Assembly (NCBI RefSeq): GCF_009707545.1
Contig: NZ_WLYK01000006.1
Coordinates: 186,001 to 250,000, forward strand
Direction of reading: 5' to 3'
Source: Nakamurella alba
Lineage (GTDB): Bacteria; Actinomycetota; Actinomycetes; Mycobacteriales; Nakamurellaceae
Length of the DNA stretch: 64,000 nt
Positions 27,107-35,499 of the stretch are shown here, piece by piece. The position numbers and the translations under genes are program-made. The number at the start of each line of letters is the position of its first letter. Within the stretch, counting starts at the first letter, position 1. The notes under the pieces are model-generated. The model worked only from the letters and a program-made list of their open reading frames with translations, had not been told where the DNA came from and searched no databases.

Positions 27107-28279
27107 TCAGCCGATGTCGGCCAACCGCACCCAGGCCCCGGTCTCCAGGGAGCGGGACATCGCGTCCAGGGTCACCGCGCTGCGGACGGCGTCCGCGACG
27201 GTCGCACCGTGCGGTGTCCCGGTCGCGATGGAGGTCAGGAAGGCCGCACCCTCGATCACCTTCAGGTCGTCATAGCCCATGCTGGTCGCCGCGCCCGGTT
27301 GGAAGAGTCCGTAGTCACCGGCTCCCGGGCCGACGTAGACGGTCGACACGGGCTGGTCCTGGTAGGCGTCACCGGTGCTGACCCCGAGCTCGCCCATCCG
27401 CCGGAAGTCCCACAGCAGGGCGCCCCGGGTGCCGTGGATCTCGAAGCCGTAATTGTTCTGCTCGCCGACGGCGACCCGGCTCGCCTCCAGCGTCGCGCGG
27501 GCACCGCGGGCGAAACGCAGCAGCGCGCTGACGAAGTCGTCGTTCTCCACCTCGCCGAGCACCCCACCGGTCGACCGGCCGTGGCCGCTGGTGGCGCCGG
27601 TGGGCAGCGACCGCTGCGGCACGAAGATCGCGGTGTCGGCCACCACGGCGTCGATGTCGCCGAGCAGGTGGTACGCGAGATCGACACCGTGCGAGGCGAG
27701 ATCGCCCAGCACTCCGTTGCCGCCACGCTCCCGCTGGTAGCGCCAGGTCAGGTTGCCGTCCGGGTGCGCGGCGTAGTCCGACAGCAGCCGGAACCGGGCA
27801 TGCGTGACCTCGCCGATCGCGCCGTCGGCGATCATCCCGCGGGCCGCCTGCACTGCCGGGGCATTCCGGTAGTTGAAGCCCACCGCGCTCTGCACACCGG
27901 CCATGGTCACCGCGTCCAGCACGGCACGGGCGTCAGCTGCGGTCAGCCCGACCGGCTTCTCGATCCACAGGTGCTTGCCGGCGGCCGCGACCGCGCTGCC
28001 GATCTCCCGGTGCAGGAAGTTCGGCGCGGTCACACTGATCGCACCGATCTCCGGGTCCTCGAGCAGCGCCCGCCAGTCGGCGACACCGCGGCGGAAGCCG
28101 AAGCGCGCCGCGGCCTCCTCCGCACGCCCCGGGACGTCGTCGGCCACCGCGACCAGCTCGGGCACCAGGGCGAGATCGCTGTAGTGCTGGGCGATCCTGG
28201 TGTAGGCCTGGGTGTGGACGCGCCCCATCCAGCCGAAGCCGATGACCCCGACGCCGATGCGTCCCGTGCTCGCCGACAT
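27107..28279 (-). CDS. Gfo/Idh/MocA family oxidoreductase
   Basis: 390 residues; ATG complement of 28277-28279 with GGAG nine bases upstream. N-terminal Rossmann fold (GVGVIGFGWMGRVH), followed by the conserved EKPVG lysine (IEKPVGLTAADARAV) and the C-terminal alpha/beta domain with GNGVLGDLASHGVDLAYHL, which holds the catalytic Asp/His pair. Members oxidise sugars, inositols or related polyols with NAD(P). The divergent LacI regulator and the palindrome between them suggest a sugar or cyclitol inducer. No transporter or other pathway gene is next to it. Confidence 0.87.
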   Translation of the reverse strand: MSASTGRIGVGVIGFGWMGRVHTQAYTRIAQHYSDLALVPELVAVADDVPGRAEEAAARFGFRRGVADWRALLEDPEIGAISVTAPNFLHREIGSAVAAAGKHLWIEKPVGLTAADARAVLDAVTMAGVQSAVGFNYRNAPAVQAARGMIADGAIGEVTHARFRLLSDYAAHPDGNLTWRYQRERGGNGVLGDLASHGVDLAYHLLGDIDAVVADTAIFVPQRSLPTGATSGHGRSTGGVLGEVENDDFVSALLRFARGARATLEASRVAVGEQNNYGFEIHGTRGALLWDFRRMGELGVSTGDAYQDQPVSTVYVGPGAGDYGLFQPGAATSMGYDDLKVIEGAAFLTSIATGTPHGATVADAVRSAVTLDAMSRSLETGAWVRLADIG

Positions 28280-28352
28280 TGCCGTGCTCCATCCGGATCG
28301 GTGGTGGTCCGGTCGGGGTTGACCGCCGGCGTCCGCAGCTCGGGAGCTCCGG

Positions 28353-28382
28353 TTTGGACCGGTCCAAAGTTGCTGGACCAGC
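28353..28382. promoter_or_regulatory. LacI-type operator pair
   Basis: TTTGGACCGGTCCAAA at 28353-28368 is a perfect 16-bp palindrome with the central CG expected for a LacI/GalR operator. GCTGG-A-CCAGC at 28372-28382 is a second perfect palindrome 3 bp away. Both lie between the divergent dehydrogenase and LacI genes. Confidence 0.7.
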
Positions 28383-28479
28383 TTCCGTCCTGCGGCTCCG
28401 GCTGTCAAGTGCCGGGATCGCGGGAGCGGCCTGCGGATACGATCGCCGCCGGAACCCGACGCGCAGCTGGAGGCCCGCA

Positions 28480-29493
28480 CTGACCGCTCCCCCGCCCCGA
28501 CCACCGACCATCCGGGACGTGGCGGCACTGGCGGGCGTCTCGAAGTCACTGGTGTCCCTGGTGCTGCGGGACGCACCCTCAGTCAGCCCAGCCAAGCGCG
28601 AGGCGGTCCGGGAAGCGATGCAGCAGTTGGGGTATCGGCCCAACCTGACCGCCAGGCAGCTGACCGAGCGGCGCACCCGGACGATCGGCGTGCTGCTCAA
28701 CGACCTGCGCAACCCCTGGTTCGTCGACGGTCTGGCGACAGCGACCGCCGTCCTGCGCGCCGAGGGCTACCGCCTGCTGCTCGCCGACGGCCAGCTCGAC
28801 GCCGATGCGACCGAGGACGTGCTCTCCGGCTTCGCCGATCTGCGGGTGGACGGCGTGCTGCTGCTCGGCACGCTCGCCGACACCCCGGCGACCCTGGAGA
28901 CGGCGCGGTCCCTGCCCACCGTCGCCGTCGGCAACCGGGACCTCGGGTCACCGGTACTCGATGTCGTCGCGGGTGACGACGTGCACGGGACCCGTTTGGC
29001 CGTCGATCATCTCGTGCAGCTCGGGCACCGGAGGATCGGTCACGTCGCCGGTAGCCTCGGCAAGGTCGCGGCACTCCGGCACCAGGCGTTCCTCGAACGG
29101 ACCGCGGAGTCCGGCATCGAGGGATCGGTGGCCACCGGGGAGATGACGGAGCAGGGTGGTCGTGCCGCCGGCCTGGAACTGCTGCGCAGCAGCACACCCA
29201 CCGCAGTGGTCGCGGTCAACGACATCGCCGCGGTCGGCGTCCTGTCCGCCGCGCGCGAACTGGGACTCCATGTCCCGCAGGACCTCTCGCTGGTCGGCTA
29301 CGACAACTCGGCGCTGGCCCGGCTCGAGCACCTCTCGCTGACCAGCGTGGAGAACGACCTGCCTGCGATCGGCGAGCTGGCCGCCCGGGCCCTGCTCGAC
29401 CGCATCGACGACCCGGCCCGGCCGGCCGCCACCCATCTCACCGTGCCGCACCTGGTCGTCCGCGGGACCAGCGCCCCGCCGCCCCGCGGCTGA
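28480..29493 (+). CDS. LacI-family transcriptional regulator
   Basis: 337 residues if read from a CTG at 28480. GGAGG at 28469-28473 gives 6-nt spacing and no ATG, GTG or TTG lies between it and the HTH, so CTG is the best start. The HTH is complete (TIRDVAALAGVSKSLVSLVL, with hinge GYRPNLTARQLTER), and a periplasmic-binding-protein-like sensor follows (IGVLLNDLRNPWF, VDHLVQLGHRRIGHVAGS, SLVGYDNSALARL). It probably represses the divergent dehydrogenase gene and itself through the palindrome at 28353-28368. Confidence 0.87.
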   Translation: MTAPPPRPPTIRDVAALAGVSKSLVSLVLRDAPSVSPAKREAVREAMQQLGYRPNLTARQLTERRTRTIGVLLNDLRNPWFVDGLATATAVLRAEGYRLLLADGQLDADATEDVLSGFADLRVDGVLLLGTLADTPATLETARSLPTVAVGNRDLGSPVLDVVAGDDVHGTRLAVDHLVQLGHRRIGHVAGSLGKVAALRHQAFLERTAESGIEGSVATGEMTEQGGRAAGLELLRSSTPTAVVAVNDIAAVGVLSAARELGLHVPQDLSLVGYDNSALARLEHLSLTSVENDLPAIGELAARALLDRIDDPARPAATHLTVPHLVVRGTSAPPPRG

Positions 29494-29495
29494 GA

Positions 29496-31868
29496 TCAGA
29501 CCGCGAAGACCGACATCATCCCGGTCAGTCCCAGCAACGTGGAGGCGGTGGTGGACGAGCTCTGCCACTGGAACCGGTAGGTGTAGCTCTGCCCGGTAGT
29601 CAGCCCGGTGACCAGGTACTCGGCCGCGACCGCGATGGCCGCCGTCGAGTTCTGCACGAACTTCTTCGCACCGCCGGTGGGCACCCTGTTGTCGGCGCCC
29701 ATGATGCCGAACTGGATGCCCACCGCGGTCTTCCCGCACTTCACCGTCGCGTTGCAGCGGACCAGGACCGACCCGGACGCCGGTGCGGTGAAGGTCACCG
29801 CGACCGGCCCGCCGCCGTCGGCGAGCACGTTGGTCTGGGTGGTCATCGTGGTGGTCTGGTCGGTGGACGCACCGGCCGCGACGCCGAGCAACGATCCCGG
29901 AGCGGGACCGGAGGGCGTCCCGGTCGGGCTCACCGTGGCCGACATGGCATTGGCCTCGTCGTCGTAGACGAAGGCGATACCGGTCTGCGTGCCGGCGGCG
30001 AACATCGCGGCGACCGCGTCCTGCACCGCCTCCGGATCCGTCACCGGCGCTCCGGTGACCGTGGCGGACAACGCGTTCAGCTCGTCGTCGTAGGCGAAGG
30101 CGATACCGGTCTGCGTGCCCGCCGCGAACATCGCCGCGACCGCGTCCTGCGCGCCTTCCGCATCGAGTCCACCGCCGGCCCCGGTGACCGTCGCCGACAT
30201 CGCGTTGAGGTCGTCGTCGTAGGCGAAGGTGATGCCGGTCTGCACGCCGGCGGCGAACATCGCGGCGATGGCGTCCTGTGCACCCTCGGCGTCCAGGCCG
30301 GGAGTGGTGGTCCCGCCAGGGTTCCCGCCACTGGTCCCGGCGCCGACGTGCGCCACGTACGACGTGCCGGTGGCGGTGTGTGCGGAAGAGTAGTTGGCGA
30401 CGGTGTTGCCGGCCAGGTCGTTGTCGTAGACCACCAGGTCGACCGCGGTCTTCGCGCCGGTGAAGGCGAGGCCGGTGCCGGGTGCGCCCATCGAGGTGTT
30501 GCGCAGCACCCGGAGCCGCTGGGTGTCGCTGGTGACGGTGATCCCGTCGCGCAGGGTCGAGGCCGGATCGGTCCCGTTGTCCCGCAGGATGTTCCCCTCG
30601 ATCGTCATGTCCGCGATCGCGGTGAACCCGGCCGTGGTCGAGGCGCCGACGTAGATGCCGGTCATCGAGTTGCTGACGATCTCGTTGCCGCGGACGGTGA
30701 TGCCCGGGCCGAGACGGGTGGTCGTCGAGGTCTTGAACATCCGGATGCCGCAGCCGGTGCTGCGACTGATCCGGTTGCCCTGCAACGTGTACCGGCCGTC
30801 GTCCGCCTGACCGATGACCACGCCACCGATCGAGTTGTCCCCGGTGCCGGCGGACCCGTTGCGGTCGATGATGCAGCCGGTGACCAGTCCGTCGTACCCC
30901 GCCTTCGGCGACAGGCCGGTGCCGTCGATCGAGACGCCGACCTTGAGGTTGCCGGAGATGGTGCATCCCGACACCAGGATGCCGCCGGTGCCGGCGTCGC
31001 GGAAGCCGAACCAATTGCCGGTCGAGGTGCAGCCGATCACCTTGTGACCGCGGGAGGCCACGGGCTCGTTGATGGTCGTGCTGACGGTCTGCTTCTCGAA
31101 GAAGATGCCGTGCACGGCGTTGCCGGTGGCGATGCAGCCGACCAGCGAGCCCTGCTCCAGCTCGAAGGCGCCGGTGCCGATGCCGAACCCGGAGCCGCCG
31201 AGCATGCCGTTACGGTTCAGGCCCAGCACGGACGCCGCCCGCCCGCAGTTCTCCGCGTAGCAGCCCTCGAAGAGGTAGTCGCGGATGAAGTCGACGCCGA
31301 ACCCGCTGGCCCAGGTGTTCCGCACGGTCACGTTGCGCCAGACCGGGCGCAGCATGTGCTGGATGAAGAAGCCCTTGATGTAGGTCTGGTAGCTGGTGAA
31401 GGTCTGGTTGATCCCGTCGATGGTGAATTCCTGGAACGTGCAGTCCGTCATCGGGTTCGTCGGCCCGCTCGCCGACCCGGCCTGCCGCCGGATGGCCGCG
31501 GCACTGCCGAAGGGCAGCAGCACCGTCTGCACCCGGGACTCGCCGCGCATGCCGACGCCCGACCGCCAGTTCAGCGGGGCGTCGAGCCGGTAGCGGCCCG
31601 CCGGAAGGTAGATCTGCGTCGGGATGCCGTTCGCGGCGTAGGCATTGCCGACGCTGTCGATGGCCCGCTGCAGGATGGTCGACACCGAGGCGGACCCGTC
31701 CAGCAGCAGCGTCTCGCCGGAGTTGACGTAGTCCCGCACGTCGACGGTGGCCATGATCTTCTCGGACACCGGGATCGCGCCGGACAGCGGCGCGGTGGCC
31801 ACCAGCCCTCCGGTGACGGCGGTGCCGACGACGGCACCGCGCAGCAGCTGACGGCGGGCGAGCGCCAT
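29496..31868 (-). CDS. Tat-exported right-handed beta-helix protein with C-terminal phage-tail-like repeats
   Basis: 790 residues. The N-terminus ARRQLLRGAVVGTAVTGG is a twin-arginine signal. Residues about 40-130 resemble the pectate-lyase-like cap (DGSASVSTILQRAID, IYLPAGRYRLDAPLNW), and about 130-510 form a parallel beta-helix with many N-G/N-I rungs (GNRISRSTGCGIRMF, RGNEIVSNSMTGIYVG). Residues about 523-645 contain three copies of a 42-residue unit (E-QDAVAAMFAAGTQTGI-F-YDDE-NA-SATV). The last 130 residues form a beta-sandwich-like domain. Beta-helix plus QDAVA repeats is common in phage tail spikes. A polysaccharide-binding or -cleaving surface role is inference. Confidence 0.78.
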   Translation of the reverse strand: MALARRQLLRGAVVGTAVTGGLVATAPLSGAIPVSEKIMATVDVRDYVNSGETLLLDGSASVSTILQRAIDSVGNAYAANGIPTQIYLPAGRYRLDAPLNWRSGVGMRGESRVQTVLLPFGSAAAIRRQAGSASGPTNPMTDCTFQEFTIDGINQTFTSYQTYIKGFFIQHMLRPVWRNVTVRNTWASGFGVDFIRDYLFEGCYAENCGRAASVLGLNRNGMLGGSGFGIGTGAFELEQGSLVGCIATGNAVHGIFFEKQTVSTTINEPVASRGHKVIGCTSTGNWFGFRDAGTGGILVSGCTISGNLKVGVSIDGTGLSPKAGYDGLVTGCIIDRNGSAGTGDNSIGGVVIGQADDGRYTLQGNRISRSTGCGIRMFKTSTTTRLGPGITVRGNEIVSNSMTGIYVGASTTAGFTAIADMTIEGNILRDNGTDPASTLRDGITVTSDTQRLRVLRNTSMGAPGTGLAFTGAKTAVDLVVYDNDLAGNTVANYSSAHTATGTSYVAHVGAGTSGGNPGGTTTPGLDAEGAQDAIAAMFAAGVQTGITFAYDDDLNAMSATVTGAGGGLDAEGAQDAVAAMFAAGTQTGIAFAYDDELNALSATVTGAPVTDPEAVQDAVAAMFAAGTQTGIAFVYDDEANAMSATVSPTGTPSGPAPGSLLGVAAGASTDQTTTMTTQTNVLADGGGPVAVTFTAPASGSVLVRCNATVKCGKTAVGIQFGIMGADNRVPTGGAKKFVQNSTAAIAVAAEYLVTGLTTGQSYTYRFQWQSSSTTASTLLGLTGMMSVFAV
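29935..30300 (-). repeat. Three tandem repeats of about 120-126 bp inside the beta-helix gene
   Basis: Each copy encodes QDA(V/I)AAMFAAG(T/V)QTGI(A/T)F(A/V)YDD followed by NA-SATV. The copies are highly similar in DNA as well as protein, which suggests recent expansion. Spacing differs slightly between copies 2 and 3, where the GLDAEGA lead-in is replaced by VTDPEAV. Confidence 0.85.
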
Positions 31869-32094
31869 GGTTCCCCCCTGGACGAACGGCGAACGAAGGA
31901 CGGCAGAACACGGCCGACCGCGCCCCGGACGCGATCACCGTCTCCATTCCTACCGCACGCACAGTCACCGGCGATCCGCCGAGTGGGGGTCAGCCTTTGG
32001 GCCGACAGGGTGAATGGGCACGTGAGCCCACATACGTAGAGTGCCGAACCGGCGCGGAGGTGTGGCAGGAGCCACGTCCGCGCCGGCCGGCGGA

Positions 32095-32115
32095 TGAACG
32101 GCCGGCGGCCGTTCA
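32095..32115 (-). terminator. Hairpin terminator after the excalibur gene
   Basis: TGAACGGCC at 32095-32103 pairs perfectly with GGCCGTTCA at 32107-32115 around a 3-nt loop. It lies 17 bp past the stop of the minus-strand gene at 32133. Confidence 0.7.
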
Positions 32116-32132
32116 GGGTTGGCCGTCGTGCG

Positions 32133-33053
32133 TCAGGGGCGCGACTCGCAGCCGACCCCGTCACCGTCCCGATCGAGCTTGCGGCTGTAGCCGGGCTCGC
32201 CCGCGCGGATCGGCCGGCCGATGGTGTTCCAGACGTCGGTGCAGTTGGCGTAGGTCACCGACGGCGCGGGGGTCGGGGCGGGGGTGCTGACCGGGGGCTT
32301 CGGCGCGGTCACCGGCGGCTTCGGGGCGGCCTTCTGCACCACCTTCGCCGGAGCACTGGTGGCCCCGAAGAACGACGGCGAGTCGCCGAACCAGGTCCGG
32401 AAGTACTGCGCACCCGACGTCGTCCGGAACAGCGCCTTGCCGTTCGCGGCCACCTGCACGTAACCCGCGGTCGTCCACGGCCCCGCCGCGGACGGCGCCG
32501 ATTGCACCCCGACCACCCGGTTCGCGTAGGCGATGAAACCCTTGCCGGCGGCAAAACGACGCGCATCCACGGTCACGCTGGTGACACCGCTCGTACGGGA
32601 TGCAGCGGTGCCGGCGTAGGACGCGTACTTGATCGTCGTGGTCGAGTGCTTCCAGCGCAGCAACCAGGCGTCGTTGGTGTGGCCGTACCCACCCGAGGTG
32701 GCATAGACCCCCGGGCGGAGGTCCCACGTGCCGATGGTGGCAGTCGCGACCCGGGTCCGGTTCCAGATGATCTGCGCTACCAGGGGCGACGGACCGGAGA
32801 GATCGACGGTCGCCCATTCGAACCGGCCCTCACAACCGGTCAGGCGCACCGGGAGCTGGGTGACGTCCGCCCGGATGGAGAGGCGGGCCGGGAACTGGGC
32901 CGTCACTGCACATGTCGGCAGAGCGACCGACGCCGCCGGCACCGGGGCTGCGGTGGCTCCACCCACCATCCCGGTGAGCAGGGCGGCGGAGGTGGCCAGG
33001 ACGGTGGCGCCGGCGAGTGCCGCGCGCCGGATCCGCTGGGTCAGGACGTGCAT
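32133..33053 (-). CDS. Secreted protein with C-terminal excalibur calcium-binding domain
   Basis: 306 residues from the ATG complement of 33051-33053. A Sec signal peptide (about residues 1-36, ending GGATAAP) is followed by a beta-rich region with two Cys (LPTCAVT, LTGCEGRF) of unknown family. A Pro/Ala/Lys linker (PKPPVTAPKPPVSTPAPTP) then leads to the excalibur domain (YANCTDVWN, GEPGYSRKLDRDGDGVGCES). The protein is secreted and probably calcium-binding. No nuclease domain is present, although excalibur is often attached to one. It is not closely related to the other excalibur gene outside the domain. Confidence 0.78.
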   Translation of the reverse strand: MHVLTQRIRRAALAGATVLATSAALLTGMVGGATAAPVPAASVALPTCAVTAQFPARLSIRADVTQLPVRLTGCEGRFEWATVDLSGPSPLVAQIIWNRTRVATATIGTWDLRPGVYATSGGYGHTNDAWLLRWKHSTTTIKYASYAGTAASRTSGVTSVTVDARRFAAGKGFIAYANRVVGVQSAPSAAGPWTTAGYVQVAANGKALFRTTSGAQYFRTWFGDSPSFFGATSAPAKVVQKAAPKPPVTAPKPPVSTPAPTPAPSVTYANCTDVWNTIGRPIRAGEPGYSRKLDRDGDGVGCESRP

Positions 33054-33452
33054 GGAGGACCTGTTCTCTCTCGTTCTCGTCGTCGAGCACGGAGCCGAGG
33101 GCATGGCGAGACCGCCTGGTGTCGCTGGAATGTCCCCACCGCTCCGCCGCGGGCACCGGCCCGCGTCCGCGCGGCGTCCCGATCACCCCCGGACGGCCGC
33201 GCACCAGGACGGTAACCCGTCGGCGTGGGGCTGCCCGAACGCCCGGAGCCGGATTCACCTACCCCACAAGGGATGTCCGAGCCATCGAGTGATCGGAGAC
33301 CGGAACGCTCACCGAGCGTCACGGCGACCACCGGCGAGGCGACCCCTGACGGGTGACGAGAGCCGACCACCCGATCGTGGCCGTGTCGCAGCGTCGTGAT
33401 CATGACGGTGACCTGGGACGACCCCGCGGGATCGGGCGCTACGGTTCCGCCC
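33054..33452. other. Intergenic region, 399 bp
   Basis: This lies between the divergent excalibur and DUF6159 genes and must hold both promoters. Open frames in it on either strand lack codon-position GC bias and ribosome binding sites. I see no RNA gene or strong palindrome. Confidence 0.5.
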
Positions 33453-34322
33453 ATGGGACGAATCGGACGTGGCTGGAGCCTGACGAAGAAGAGCTGGTCG
33501 GTGGTGCGGTCCGACCCCGCGCTGATCGGCTTCACCATGCTGTCGGTGCTGGCCGGAATCGTCTGCGCCGCACTGTTCCTCGGCACCGGTGTCGGCCTGG
33601 TGGTGATGACCGACGCCGACTGGGTGGCCGTCCCGGTCCTTGTGCTCGGCGCCTATGTCCTCACCGTCGTCGGGACGTTCGCCGGTGTCGCGCTCACCTG
33701 CGGCGCGGTCGATGCGCTGGACGGGCGTCCCGCGAACCTGCGGGACTGCCTGCGGGAGGCCACGTCCCGGCTGCCGCTGGTACTGCGCTGGGCCGGCGTC
33801 CGGTTCGGAGTCGGTGTGCTCATCTCGATCCTGGAGGCCCTGCTGAAGGACGGTGCCGGCCAGGTCACCAGCCAGATCGTCGGCGGGCTCGCCGGTTTCG
33901 CCTGGCGGGTGGCCACCTTCTTCGTCATCCCGGCCATCGCCATCGAGCGGCTGGCCCCCAAGGCGGCGTTCAAGCGGTCCACCTCGCTGATCCGGTCACA
34001 GTGGGGCGAGGGGCTCACCGGGACGATCGCCATCGGCGCGATCTTTGGCCTGCTCGGTGTGCTGCCAGGCTTCGTGCTGATCGGCCTGGGCGTCGTGGCC
34101 GCCAAGTCGTTCCTCGCCCTCGGGGTCGTGCTGATGATCGTCGGCGGCGTGCTCGCCGCAGTCGCCATGCTGCTGCAGTCGACAGTGATGGCCGTGTTCA
34201 AGGTGGCCCTGTACCGGTACGCCATGGACGGCACCGTGGTCGCCCCGTTCACCGCCGAGGAACTGCAGCACGCCTTCCTCTCGCGTCGTCGCACCGGAGC
34301 GCTGGCCGGCCGCCACAGCTGA
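33453..34322 (+). CDS. Membrane protein of the DUF6159 type
   Basis: 289 residues from ATG 33453; an upstream ATG at 33402 would add an unrelated tail. MGRIGRGWSLTKKSWSVVRSDPALIGF is typical of the family start. About six membrane segments follow (for example AGIVCAALFLGTGVGLVVM and FLALGVVLMIVGGVLAAVAM), with the conserved cytoplasmic stretch FKRSTSLIRSQWGEGLTG. The C-terminus is short and cytosolic. It is often called glycerophosphoryl diester phosphodiesterase membrane-domain-like, but no phosphodiesterase residues are present. Function unknown. Confidence 0.72.
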   Translation: MGRIGRGWSLTKKSWSVVRSDPALIGFTMLSVLAGIVCAALFLGTGVGLVVMTDADWVAVPVLVLGAYVLTVVGTFAGVALTCGAVDALDGRPANLRDCLREATSRLPLVLRWAGVRFGVGVLISILEALLKDGAGQVTSQIVGGLAGFAWRVATFFVIPAIAIERLAPKAAFKRSTSLIRSQWGEGLTGTIAIGAIFGLLGVLPGFVLIGLGVVAAKSFLALGVVLMIVGGVLAAVAMLLQSTVMAVFKVALYRYAMDGTVVAPFTAEELQHAFLSRRRTGALAGRHS

Positions 34323-34391
34323 TCCGACCGTTCTCCGGCCCGGAATCGGCGGCCCCATGCAACCCGCACGGGGCCGTCGTCCGTCTCCGCA

Positions 34392-34411
34392 GTGGTCCCG
34401 CCCGGGACCAC
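34392..34411 (+). other. Perfect 8-bp hairpin just before a ribosome binding site
   Basis: GTGGTCCC (34392-34399) pairs with GGGACCAC (34404-34411) over a GCCC loop. It could end the DUF6159 transcript or act in the leader of the lipoprotein gene, whose GGGAGGGA site begins 5 nt later. Confidence 0.45.
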
Positions 34412-34429
34412 CATCGGGAGGGACAGCAC

Positions 34430-35475
34430 ATGGGCCGACGCATCCTGATCGCCGCGGTCATCACCGGGGCAGTGCTGCTCGCCGGATGCGGCGCACGGGC
34501 CGCCACCGGTGGACCGAGACCCCGTCACCGGAGACCACGTCACCGGAAACCACGGCACCGTCGTCGTCGACCTCGACACCGCCATCAACGCCGAGCAGCA
34601 CCTCGTCCGCCGTCCCGCCCGCCGAGTGCCCCGCGGAACTCGGCGAGATGTCCGGCGACTGGATGGATGCCTTCCCGGTTCCGCCCGTTCCCGGACCGGC
34701 CGACCGGCTTGTCCCGGCGCTGATCCCGACCGCCGCCCTGCTCTGCTCCTACCTCGGGTCCAACATGACCTCGAACAGCGGGCTGCCGTTGACCGACTCC
34801 GTCGACCTCGCCGGTGCTCTCGACGAACTGGTGGACGAACTGCGCTGGATCCCGGCCCGGGCCCCCGGTGAGACAAAGGCCTGCTCGGCCGCCGGGGGCC
34901 CACAGACCAACTACCTGCTCGCCCTGGAGTACGACGGTGCACCCACCGTCTGGGTCTCCTCCGCCGAGGATCCCAACTCCTGCGTCGGCGTCGGCAACGG
35001 TACCTTCAGCTCCGATGTGAACCTGGGGCCCCGGATGACACAGGTCATGAAGACCGGCGCCTGGCCCGCAGCGGTGCCGGAACCCGGCTCCGAGCGATGC
35101 ACCGCCGGTGGCGGCCGGTTCGGCCAGCAGGAGAAGATGGTGCCGGCCGGCGTCGTCTCCGCCGAGATCTGCCGGACCGAGGGTGAGGAACTCGACCGGG
35201 TCGAGATCACCGACGGTGTCGACGATCTCGTGGATGCGCTCAACGCACTCCCGACGATTCCCTCCGAGTCCGGATGTGTCGGGACCGAGGCCCCTGCCGA
35301 CGGTGGGCGTCCGACCCCGGTGATGTACTCGCTCGTCTTCCACTATGCCGAAGGTCCGGCGGTCCCGGTCCGGGTCATCGTCGACTGCGACCCGGCGATC
35401 GACAACGACAGCCTGGCCGCCCGCGACGCGAGCACCGTCATCCCGGTGCTCGACGCACTGCTCGCCGCGGGCTGA
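34430..35475 (+). pseudogene. Lipoprotein gene split by a frameshift after the signal peptide
   Basis: ATG 34430, with GGGAGGGA upstream, opens a perfect lipoprotein signal (MGRRILIAAVITGAVLLAGC, lipid site Cys20) followed by GARAATG. In that frame the sequence then becomes an Arg/His-rich nonsense stretch. One base back, the frame reads a Ser/Thr/Pro linker (TETPSPETTSPETTAPSSST) and then a folded domain with several Cys that continues to the stop at 35473-35475. A single-base deletion between about 34500 and 34520 explains this. It is either a real inactivating mutation or a base-calling error in a GC-rich repeat. The mature domain has no family I know. Confidence 0.65.
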
Positions 35476-35499
35476 CCAGGCTGTGTTGAGCAGGGGTCC

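Noticed and set aside
29935-30300. Regularly spaced repeats as a CRISPR array
   Set aside because: The units are about 120 bp, in frame, and encode a protein repeat; there are no short identical repeats with unique spacers and no cas genes.
34509-34871. An ATG-started frame and an Arg/His-rich frame within the lipoprotein gene
   Set aside because: Neither has protein-like composition; the linker and folded domain lie in the third frame, which led to the frameshift interpretation.
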